Of a stretch of DNA of 64,000 bases, positions 55,223 through 64,000 are shown one piece after another (positions within the stretch are counted from its first letter, which is position 1; every line of letters starts with the position of its first letter). The translations under genes and the position numbers were made by a program. The notes under the pieces were generated by a model. It was not told the DNA's origin. It did no database searches and saw only the letters and a list, made by a program, of their open reading frames with translations. Origin of the DNA: Pseudoips prasinana (taxonomy: Eukaryota > Arthropoda > Insecta > Lepidoptera > Nolidae); NCBI GenBank assembly GCA_951640165.1, contig OX621238.1, positions 27,304,001 through 27,368,000 on the forward strand. The letters run 5' to 3'.

Positions 55223-55575
55223 ATGTCCTCCAGACCGAATTTCTGTCACGGCGTCCAGTCTCAATAGAGAGTAGCCAAATGCACAAGACATATTATAGTG
55301 CAAAACTGTGTGCGAAAACACAGGAGCACTTTCTATTCCATCACTCTCTTGATCCGATGGGACGACTAGCGACACCGCCGGAAACAGATCAGTACAGGAC
55401 CCACAGCTCTACGTGCTATCCGAGAAACGGGGGTGTAGGCAGAGTGAGAATATTTTTTACAAAAAAATCCATATACCAAAATCACTTTTTAGGGACCCAG
55501 TATTTGAACTCAGGAGCTCCCAGGAGTATCTGCGTTTAAACTCGCTACTGTTAGACCAACAAAGCAGTCAAAATA
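55223..55575 (-). mobile_element. SINE family D, antisense copy
   Basis: CACGGCGTCCAGTCTCAATA, TTTCTATTCCATCACTCTCT, GATCCGATGGGACGACTAGC and CTGATC...GTACAGGACCCACAG run towards the degenerate head (TATTTGAACTCAGGAGCTCC, GCTACTGTTAGACCAACAAA). It parallels 31118-31480 in complement. Confidence 0.75.
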
Positions 55576-55579
55576 TTGG

Positions 55580-56270
55580 TACAGCCAATTCCAAAACTAT
55601 CATCTTGGTTTATTATAAGATGAATTGAAACAAAGGCAATGATAACTCAAAATCATATACTATCTAAGAATTTATACGACTATATAGTTATTTATTTATT
55701 GACTTCTCTGTCTAAGCAGTGAAGTATTTCCGCCAGTATCAACCAACAGATAGAAGAAAATAATGATGAAGAAAAATCTTTGACAACTATTTGTTTATGG
55801 GTCTCTTTAGTTGCGGGAATTAAGTTCAGTGCACGTGATAATAACATATATGACAATCATTACACGTAGTCAGAAGCCATAATATAGAAACTGGAACCTG
55901 ATCTAACCTTCTTGGTAACTAGTTTCTTATGGATATCAAGGTCAAATAGCAGTCGCTATTTTCTGGTAGGTAACCGGTGCGGATTAAAGTGTGAGACGGT
56001 AATTGAAACAAGGAAAACGTAAGAACACGTAAAAAAGTAATAAGAGTACTATTTTTTTATCTAGGTTAATTAAACTGACTCACTTAACAACTGACCTTTA
56101 AAACTTTTGTGTTGGTAAGAAATTGTAACTAATCAAGTACACACAAGCATAACGATCACACGCACAGCATATAAACACTACTTACGTAATAGGGATAAGT
56201 TACAGTTGACTCATCCGCGTACTTGAGATATGATATAAAGAAAAAAAATATCATTAGCAAAATTTAAATT
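55580..56270. other. Intron DNA, nothing recognised
   Basis: AT-rich. Confidence 0.45.
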
Positions 56271-56276
56271 TAAATG

Positions 56277-56415
56277 TAAGTCCTTCGGAGGGCACGTTAA
56301 GCTGTCGGTCCCGGCTGAAATTATTAGACAACAGTCAGTAAGCCATGCCAGAGGCCTACTGGGCGGCTTGAATAACTCTGAAACTAAGGTAACCACTGCC
56401 CATATGATAAGTAGT
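56277..56415 (+). mobile_element. 5S-rRNA-like SINE, family E, 5'-truncated copy
   Basis: AGTCCTTCGGAGGGCACGTT, AGCTGTCGGTCCCGGCTGAA, CAGAGGCCTACTGGGCGGCT and GGTAACCACTGCCCATATGA, then AAGTAGTAG. The 5S-like head is absent. Confidence 0.72.
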
Positions 56416-56419
56416 AGTA

Positions 56420-56530
56420 AAAAGTATTGTTTCTATATTTATATAAATATGAACTATATTTATTTCGTTTTATTTTTTATTATTAACTATACCTTATTTT
56501 GAGATTGTAATATAATTCTAATGAAATAAT
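56420..56530. other. AT-rich spacer
   Basis: Nothing recognised. Confidence 0.45.
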
Positions 56531-56533
56531 TCC

Positions 56534-56995
56534 CGGGACATTATTCACACACTCCCATTTATTTATTTTTTAAACAAATGTTCACTACACTTACAGTTTG
56601 GCGCCAAATCGTGTAGTGAACTACAACATAGGTACATATAAAATTAATACTATTATTATATATTACGAGTATATTAAGAACTAATTACACACATTAAATA
56701 AAGTTTACAAAAGGACAAAAAATCATTTACATTATTATAAAAAATGTCAGCATCTGGTTCACTGGCAATCGGCCATTTGGTCCTAAATTAAGCAGAGCTT
56801 GTACTATGGCAACTAAATAACTGATAAATTACATATATTACTTTTTTTTTGTAAATACATACTATATAGATAATTATTTTACAACCATACACATGACAAA
56901 CACACATGTTCATGCACACATATATCTTGGGTGGGAATCGAACCGACGGGCTGCGGCGTGAAAGGCAAGCTTTTACCAAATAAGCCATCGCTAAT
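56534..56995 (-). mobile_element. SINE family C copy with an insertion
   Basis: CGGGACATTATTCACACACT (tail) is separated from ATTTGGTCCTAAATTAAGCA (body) by about 185 bp starting TTATTTATTTTTTAAAC (56562-56745). The rest is in family order to the head GGGAATCGAACCGACGG. The insert has an A/T-rich end and an inverted TTCACTACAC/GTGTAGTGAA pair. Confidence 0.75.
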
Positions 56996-57037
56996 TTCTG
57001 ATAATACTTCGTTTTAAAGGAATGAATTTGTCCGCAG

Positions 57038-57173
57038 CTCCAAAAGTCAGATGACAGAAGGGTCATATTGCATCAGGTGACACTAAAATCAAGTGGGCTG
57101 TACCGGTGTGAGGTTTCTGCAGAAGCGCCCAGTTTTGCGTCAGCAGCTGGCGAAGGGAGGATGGAAGTTATAT
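57038..57173 (+). CDS. beat-like: Beaten path-family protein, exon encoding Ig domain 1 (second half)
   Basis: After the acceptor TTGTCCGCAG the exon reads in phase 0 LQKSDDRRVILHQVTLKSSG, then LYRCEVSAEAPSFASAAGEG and RMEVI. It ends with one base of a split codon at the donor GTAAGT (57174). The Cys of YRCEVSAEAPSF is the second Ig cysteine and pairs with that of the exon at 44984-45189. LYRCEVSAEAPSF is the other strongest Beat signature. Phase 0 entry matches the phase 0 exit of the previous exon, across an 11.8-kb intron. Confidence 0.93.
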
Positions 57174-57764
57174 GTAAGTTATCATTTATATCAGTAGTAG
57201 TTAAAAGTGAAAATAATAGATCAAAAATGACAAAGAACAGAAGAGCTCCACTAGATATATTGACTTATTCTCTTGCAAAATGATAACTTTGACCAGGTAT
57301 TTTGATATCTTGTGATCCCTGACCGTCTCAGCGAATATACCCTAAACGGCGTAAAAAATAACAAATGTGAAATAATAGATTCAAAATGACAATGCAATTA
57401 ACAGTTCCACTTGATATATTGACTATTTAAAAATACCGGCCAAGTGCGAGTCGGACTCGCCCATGAAGGGTTCCGTAGCAGCAAGTATTTCAGTTGATTA
57501 AATGAAAGGTAAATTGCGGTTTACGATTTATGACGTATTAAAAAAACTACTTGCTAGATCTCGTTCAAACCAATTTTCATTGTTAGTTTGCATGGTAATG
57601 TACGTCATATATTTTTTTTAATTTTATCATTCTCTTATTTTAGAAGTTACAGGGGAGGGGACACTCATTTTACCACTTTGGGCTCGCGTAAACTATTCAG
57701 TTTAGAAAAAAATGATATTAGAAACCTCATCATTTTTAAGACCTATCTATAGACACCCCACATG

Positions 57765-58180
57765 CACTGTAATACTGTATTTCGAAGTTCAAAATAGCGA
57801 TGAACTACCTACCTAAGTACCTGTAAACCTAAAGTACTGAAACGCGACTCACGTTAGTGCGAAAGTGCGCCACATCGATACACATAATTTCGAATGTTTT
57901 CCACCGCGATGCACGTTAGTGCGAAAAGTATTCCACATCGTTTGGGTTAGGTTAGGTTAGAACGGTGACCATTTGGCTAGAAAAACATTAACCATGGATA
58001 TCTCCATAATGGCATGCCTTCGCATTTACTGGACTTTCGCACTAACGTGCATCGCGCTGGAATACATTCGACAATGTGTGAATCGATGTGGCGCACTTTC
58101 GCACTAACGTGAGTCGCGTTTCAGTACTTTAGGGCTACAGTTCATCGCTATTTTGAACTTCGAAATACAGTATTACAGTC
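57765..58180. mobile_element. Foldback element with 9-bp target duplication, 416 bp
   Basis: The ends CACTGTAATACTGTATTTCG and CGAAATACAGTATTACAGTC are long inverted repeats. The pairing continues inward over GTTCAAAATAGCGATGAACT and GTACTGAAACGCGACTCACG. CCCCACATG flanks both sides (57756-57764 and 58181-58189), and sister copies of repeat G show one such site. CACGTTAGTGCGAAA occurs twice on the left (57850, 57912) and twice inverted on the right (58035, 58096). No coding. Long ends and a 9-bp duplication recall MULE-type elements. Confidence 0.9.
57945..57960. repeat. Short telomere-like GGTTA run
   Basis: GGTTAGGTTAGGTTAG, three units of the insect telomeric repeat TTAGG, in the spacer of the foldback element. 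Too short to prove origin. Confidence 0.6.
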
Positions 58181-58359
58181 CCCCACATGTATGGGTACGA
58201 TGAAATAAAAGTTTTTGAATTTCAGTTTTATGTATGGGGAACCCCCAAAAGTATTGTTGTTTTTCTATTTTAGTGTGAAAATCTTAATCTTAATCATTCA
58301 CAGAATACATCTATTTACCAAGTTTCCATTTGGCTACGGAACCCTAAAAATGGTTACTT

Positions 58360-59955
58360 TGGCCAGGTTTTTTAAAATGTTGCGTTCGCAGACCTCACGT
58401 TTGAAGCGAATATATCCTAAACCGTGCAAAACAGGAAATAAATGTGCCAAGACGCCGTCTTTTATTGAACTAGTATCGTTCTAATATACTGCAAAAGACA
58501 GAAAACTTCACTTAGCAACAGTATTTCATTTAGATTGAAGAACTCGAATTCTTTTGAACCAATTAACTTTGGTGACCAATTAATCGCATAAACCAAAGAA
58601 ACCAAAATAATCGGCGACCATAAGGCTTTTTTAATGGGTATCTTATATTTTATTGACTATAGCGAAACACTTAATAAACTCAATACATTAAGTACTTTAC
58701 TAGATGTTAAACTCACCATAGCATGCGTAAAGCTCTCAAACATTATTGCAAGGATTTCTGCCCCCATAATTAAATCTGCAACGAAGTCTTATTTCCTCCA
58801 ATTACGTGATTTCCAAAAATCCAATTTGATCCCTTTTCACAATAGAAAGAATGTTACAAAGAGAACCCATTACATCAATCTGGAGGTTGTATTACAAGTT
58901 CTGTTTTTGTGATATATTATTTAGATACTTATTCGTAGCTCAAGGCTCCAATGGTACGATATGAGTCGACAGCTGTGGACATAATAGCAATTACTTTACG
59001 AGTTGACTTATAAATCAAGGTACATAAACGTTTCATTTCATATCACTCAGTTAAATATTCACTAGATTTATAACGTACAACAAAACTAGTGTGAGATACA
59101 TAAAACCTCAAACTAACCATTAAGTTACGAAATATACAATGGGTGATCAATTTAGGAGTTCCCTTGCTATCACACTTACGGATTATGTAGGTGTCGTCGG
59201 CTTTGTTTACAGTAACAACTAGTAGCGCAATGAGATATAGATAGTGTAATAGTGATAATCAAGGTAATGTAAAGTACTGTGCATACCTGTAAGTGACCTA
59301 CTCACACTGGACTAATCTCTCTGTATTAGACTCATACAAACAAATTGTTAATAGGTTGTTGGTGTGCCTTATCAATAAAAATAAAATAATTATGTAATAT
59401 AAAAATATTACATAATTATCAGGAAAATACTCAGATTTATTTTTTTCGGCGTTATATGATATTTTCATTATGCTGTTTGTATGAGGTTGAGGCGCTTCTC
59501 CTACACACTTAGAGAGTAAATAACACCATAAACGGAGGACTTTAGAAAATAAATTTGCAAACGCAGAATTCTCAGACAGTAGGAAAATTTAATTAATGTC
59601 TTTAATCAATAAAATAATGGGGAAAGGTGCACCTTTTTCTTTCCGGTGTTGTTTATTATTTTAAATTACCTTATTCAGACATTTTTTTAATTAACTGTAC
59701 TAAGCATTGGTGAATTACACTTACTTTATTACTTATTGCTATAATAAATTTAAATTCATTCTGGTAAAGAAAAATCAAACACTGTTTATCCTGGCCTTAA
59801 AATGGCATTGCAGATCCGCTATCCGCGATTCGCCGCAGATCTCTCATCCATAATACATCGTACAATTTGTTATTTATCATACCCATATCAATATGATATC
59901 ATAACATTTCCCATTCAAATCACGACTACGATTAACCCATTGTATTTTTTGCGCA
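58360..59955. other. Intron DNA of the Beat gene
   Basis: AT-rich. A 92-codon frame at 58634-58912 has no family features. A hairpin AATTATGTAATAT...ATATTACATAATT lies near 59389-59420. The end (TATTTTTTGCGCAG) is the acceptor of the next exon. Confidence 0.5.
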
Positions 59956-59956
59956 G

Positions 59957-60090
59957 ATTTACCCCGAGAAGGCCCAAGAATAACAGGGAATGAGCAAGAG
60001 AACAGAAGAGGGGACTCCATGTTCCTCAATTGTACGTCGGGGCGCTCATACCCCGCGGCGATACTCAGTTGGGATATTGATGGGGAAAAG
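59957..60090 (+). CDS. beat-like: Beaten path-family protein, exon encoding start of Ig domain 2
   Basis: The acceptor TTTTTTGCGCAG is followed by AT, which completes the Tyr codon begun at 57173. The frame then reads LPREGPRITGNEQENRRGDS, then MFLNCTSGRSYPAAILSWDI and DGEK. It ends in phase 0 at GTATTA (60091), a weaker donor. The Y/ELPxEGPxI linker and the NCTSGRSxPxAxLxWxIxG block are the standard Beat transition into the second Ig-like domain; the Cys of LNCTS is its first cysteine. About 100 further residues, including the rest of this domain, would follow downstream, but no matching exon was recognised up to 64000. Confidence 0.92.
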
Positions 60091-62045
60091 GTATTATTTA
60101 TTGCACATTTTGAATGGAAATATACAGGGTATTTCCTTGTTGTGTGAGTTACTCTGTTACTGATCTATATCAATAATAGAACATAATAAACTAAAGAATA
60201 AAATAATCTAAAGTAGGACTAACCTTGTTGTTTAATATTCAAAAGAAGTGTGATAATGAAGCTCGAAGTTCATAAATGTGGTTCATAGGTGACAACTTAA
60301 TTTTTTTATTAAATAAAAAGAAACTTAATATAGGTAAATGAAACGAAATGATTAGTTGTATAATCATTGAACCCGGAGTCAACGAATCGAAATCTTGCAT
60401 GATACGCTCCGTACCAATGGGCTATCAATACTTATTTATTTATTTATTACAGATTGCTAACAGATAATTCCAAGCACAATAAATGATACAATTATAATAA
60501 TTTATATTCATAATCTATAAGGTCCTATACTATACTATACTATGCTAATTTATTAACCATGTTAAAAAAAAAGTTAAAAGTTCTCTAATATTATGTATAT
60601 ACTACATAATATTAGAAAATGTTATAAGAAGTTACTGTATAGGTACTGCTCTCAATAGTCAATGCCTCGATGTGACGTCCCGCAATGGTTAGGAATGCAT
60701 TTTCCGTGCATGAGAATATATCAATAGTTGAGTCATTCTCGATATCATTGATATAGCGATATTCTTCTAAAATATTATCATCCCATTATTTGATAGTGGT
60801 CTACTCCATAGTATGCAATTCCTTTCAATTTTGGGCTTTTCTTTACTTGCCTTTAATATTTTAAATGAAAAACTGAAAACTGGTATGTTCACCTTGCAGG
60901 TTGATGGTAAACATTGTTTATTGATGGGTCTTCAGCAAGCACCATTTTGCACTATATCCTTCGGCTTAAATCACCGGTTTCAACAGTAGACACCATAGTG
61001 GTCGATACACATTAAATAAGATGTATATTATTATGTAGGATAGAAAGGCTATTATTGTAATACACATGTGAACACTGACGTCACTTTGATTGTACATCCA
61101 TTTCTGCGTTCTTACATTAAGAGGGTCTTAGTCGAAGATCCGCATGATGTTCTCTGAAGATTGTATGAACGATGAAAAGTAATATCTGGTAACGCTCTTT
61201 CTTTGCTTTGCATGATTAAGTTGCATGTGAAAGAGTCTCTACGTTAATGTTCCATAAGCCAGGATTATTTTATACAATTATGCCTTAATTACCATAAAAG
61301 TATAGACCTACTGTAAAGGTCCTTTTTGTATATGCTTTGTATATAAAAAAGTATAATATCTGCACAAAGTTCAAATTTCTAATTCATCTACCATGATCAT
61401 CTACCATCTACGAATGAATAAATAATTACATTGTACATTTTTATCTTGAATTTAACACGTTGAATGTTTGCATCATCAGGACCAATGTTAATGAGGACAA
61501 AAATTTATACGAATATTATTTGTGAAGTTTCTGTTTGTGTATAGTAAAAGGTGTGGATAATATTGTTAGAAGTTTATTGAAGTTATCTTCATCGAGCAAA
61601 GAAAAACAAACTCTAATATATGAGTTATGATTTACTTGAAAAGTTTAGCAACATAAATACCAACAAGAATGTAATAATAACATAAAGGTTAACAAACGTC
61701 TAGATCACTAATTATAAGGATTGAATAATAAAAAGAAGAAAATAAACTATTAGAAGGTTTTTCAAAAATATGATTAAGTAACTACTAAGTTATGCTTTTG
61801 AAAAACCGAGCAAGATGACTGGCCTGTTGAGCTGGTGGTTAGCTATACTGCTAAGCTCTAGATCGTGGCTTGGATCCCCACCCAGGAGAAATCTTATTTA
61901 ATAATAATAATAAAAATTAAAAAAAATCATCTCCACAAAATTACATTTATTCATTTACTGAAAACAAATTTGTTTACTAATATTTAATATTAATAAATTA
62001 CAGAATCTAATTGGGAGATCTGGAGTCTAAACTAAGCCTAGGCCT
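60091..62045. other. Intron DNA, nothing firmly recognised
   Basis: AT-rich with a CTATACTATACTATACTATG run near 60526, a hairpin TAATATTATGTA...TACATAATATTA near 60586-60613, and TTATTTATTTATT near 60434. A SINE family C head fragment (GGCCTGTTGAGCTGGTGGTT to GGATCCCCACCCAGGAG) lies at 61820-61890. Confidence 0.5.
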
Positions 62046-62049
62046 GTTT

Positions 62050-62230
62050 TTTGTGTGTGAAAATCTTAATGCTGTTCACAGAATACATCGACTTACCAAG
62101 TTTAATTAAACAGTATACTTTCAGAAAAAAGTGGCGGTGACATACGGACGGACAGACAGAAAAACAGACAGACATGACGAATCCATAAGGGTTCCGTTTT
62201 TTGCCATTTGGCTACGGAATCCTAAAAAAA
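62050..62230 (+). mobile_element. Interspersed repeat family G, 3' part
   Basis: TGTGTGTGAAAATCTTAATG, CATACGGACGGACAGACAGA and GGGTTCCGTTTTTTGCCATT, ending GGCTACGGAATCCTAAAAAA. The 5' two thirds are missing. Confidence 0.78.
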
Positions 62231-62234
62231 CAAG

Positions 62235-62900
62235 ATATTACGAACCTTCCGTGCAAAAACTGAACTCCAAGGAAACGGTTTGTAAGTGTGACATAAGATA
62301 TAATATAACAAACCCTTAACACTATTTTAGAGGTTTTGAAAAGGGCACACATTAGTCTGTTTTCTAGAAAACGAATAGAGTAATTTCTGAACTATTGGTA
62401 TGGCGTTTTGTTATGAATCCAATAGTGTACGTACTAATTTAGCCAGTATTGGTTCCTACACTCTCCTAGTTGTTTATTTATGTATTCAACTGCCCACCAC
62501 ATGTATTGTTGGCCTACACGCGTAATAATACTACATCACTTACAATCTGATATCGGGTAGATAGTCAATAGCAAAACCTAATTCGTGATAATCCTGACTG
62601 CAGATAATAGTAATGTGCTCATTGAATGTTAACTTAGCCTCACTATCAGTCCTTAATCTCGAATGTCAGGTGTGCACGCAATTGGTACTAATAGTGTAGA
62701 TCTAAGGTAGCTAAGTAAGTTTGCCGTGTACTGGCTAGCCTCGCCGTATGTATATTTGGTTTGTGTGAAATCAATAATACCTAATCTTGTAAGGTTGTGT
62801 TTGAAGCAGCAAAGTGGTTTCCAGCAGTTAATACGTTACGAGTCGTCTACATTTTAATTTTTTAATATATGATACGTCATTATTCTAGATGCTCTCACTG
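62235..62900. other. Intron DNA, nothing recognised
   Basis: AT-rich. Confidence 0.45.
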
Positions 62901-62904
62901 GCCC

Positions 62905-63108
62905 GTAAGTGATTGTCGATGTTAACCAACTAGGCTCGCGGTCAGTCCATAGATGGGTGATCACCGAAGCGGTTTAATTTCTGAGCGTCTTCGTGCTTCG
63001 GAGGGCACGTTAAGCTGTCGTTCCCGATTGTAATCATTAAACACCAGCCATGTCAGAGTTTACTGGGCGGCACAAACAACTGCCCATACGATAACTAAGT
63101 AAGTAAGC
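62905..63108 (+). mobile_element. 5S-rRNA-like SINE, family E, copy 5
   Basis: The head GTTAACCAACTAGGCTCGCG, GTCAGTCCATAGATGGGTGA and TCACCG keeps the 5S-like promoter spacing. The body has GCGGTTTAATTTCTGAGCGT, CTTCGGAGGGCACGTTAAGC and TTTACTGGGCGGC. It ends in a TAAGTAAGTAAG tail. Confidence 0.8.
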
Positions 63109-63109
63109 A

Positions 63110-64000
63110 GGGAATAGAAGTATATCTATAGACTTACAGACATTAAAATTGTTACCCTCATTTTGGTAGTCAGATAAAAGGCTACAAACTAAAAGAAAAC
63201 AAACGAACTCTCAGTGACGCAGTAATTAAGAGAATGAGAGTAATATACCTATAAAATATAATACTTGGAACAAGACAGAATTATTAAAACTACGTCAAAT
63301 TTTAGGTCGTAATAGAATAAAACTGTAACCAACTCAGGCAGGCCTATAAAATTCATGGTATGAAATAAATAAAGCAACTTATTAATTTAATTTACGATAC
63401 CTTTTTAGATGTTTCTGTAACGAAGCTATTAAAAATTGAGGTCGTAAACTACCTACTCATTTCTGTGCATCCATAATTTACTGGAAGTTAATTAAGGTGG
63501 TTTCATTTTGTTAAGGTCGAAATACAATATCGTCCTTGATAGGTTTCAATACTGGCCAAGCATCCTTTAATTATTATTAGCTGGACAAAGCTTGGGTACT
63601 GACATTCGACCCTTTAAACGACTTTCTGTAATTCGAATACACGATCGTAGAATTCTTTTTTTAATTTTAGCTTTGAGTTCTATGGAACCTTATTAAAGAG
63701 GGGGGGTCATATTCATCTTCTAATTTAATACAAAATTATGTAAGATTAGGTAGCAATACTAAATTAATTGTAGGTAAGTCGATGTATTAGTCGGTAAGTT
63801 GTTGTGGATTTTAGTCATAGGTTGTACTGCAATATTATGACCATTTATGCTCATATCATTGTTTAGAAAGGTCATTGTGATATTCCACTTGCTCATAATT
63901 TTTATTACATGATGCTAAATTAACAACAAAGAGAAAACAAGATGATTTTTCAAACTTTTTTCAAAACACCATCTTGATTTCTGAAGCGCATTTTTTTTAA
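63110..64000. other. AT-rich DNA, nothing recognised
   Basis: No exon, repeat head or terminal motif found. Confidence 0.45.

Larger units (their letters stand above)
57433..58357 (+). mobile_element. Interspersed repeat family G, copy 3, split by a nested element
   Basis: Left part 57433-57764 begins CGGCCAAGTGCGAGTCGGAC and runs to GACCTATCTATAGAC. The right part 58181-58357 continues CCCCACATGTATGGGTACGA and ends TTTGGCTACGGAACCCTAAA. The 416-bp element between them is described separately. This copy lacks the TCTGTCTGTC segment. Confidence 0.85.

Noticed and set aside
60899..60990. Possible next Beat exon after TTGCAG (VDGKHCLLMGLQQAP)
   Set aside because: Begins like a linker but lacks the expected Ig-2 residues and meets a stop; no suitable donor.

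Overview
The window looks like a stretch of a lepidopteran (moth or butterfly) nuclear genome. It is AT-rich and gene-poor. Its repeats are typical of Lepidoptera: Helitrons that begin TC and end CTAG between an A and a T, tRNA-headed SINEs, 5'-truncated RTE and CR1/Jockey-type LINEs, and an R4/Dong-type LINE sitting in a TAA microsatellite. Nothing bacterial, viral or CRISPR-like was seen.

Only one host gene can be supported: a beaten path (Beat)-family immunoglobulin protein on the + strand. Three internal exons are visible (44984-45189, 57038-57173, 59957-60090). Their splice signals and phases agree, and together they encode Ig domain 1 and the start of Ig domain 2. The signal-peptide exon(s) and the 3' exons were not found and probably lie outside the window or are unrecognisable by eye. 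The 11.8-kb intron between the first two visible exons is loaded with Helitrons, tandem repeats, SINEs and a 1.7-kb RTE LINE; the next intron carries a repeat with a second transposon nested in it.

Layout. 0-5 kb: SINEs, Helitron ends, an antisense LINE tail and a LINE C-terminal stub. 5-11 kb: a 5'-truncated LINE (5035-7388 and 10621-11046) cut exactly by a 3.2-kb Helitron (7389-10620) with scrambled helicase pieces. 11-21 kb: mostly unannotatable AT-rich DNA with degenerate repeats and a 70-bp palindrome. 21.4-22.6 kb: a GC-rich island with an inverted-repeat element. 23.8-26.3 kb: a probable undescribed 2.5-kb transposon with an array of one short motif and a Harbinger-like element nested inside. 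27-40 kb: SINEs (including a 5S-rRNA-like family), small TA-flanked MITEs and LINE stubs. 40.2-43.6 kb: the R4/Dong-type LINE, antisense, with one frameshift. 44-64 kb: the Beat gene and its repeat-filled introns.

The genes do not form an operon or pathway. The main story is successive nesting of mobile elements, several of which can be resolved to the nucleotide from their target sites. All family assignments come from motif recognition by eye; no database search was run.
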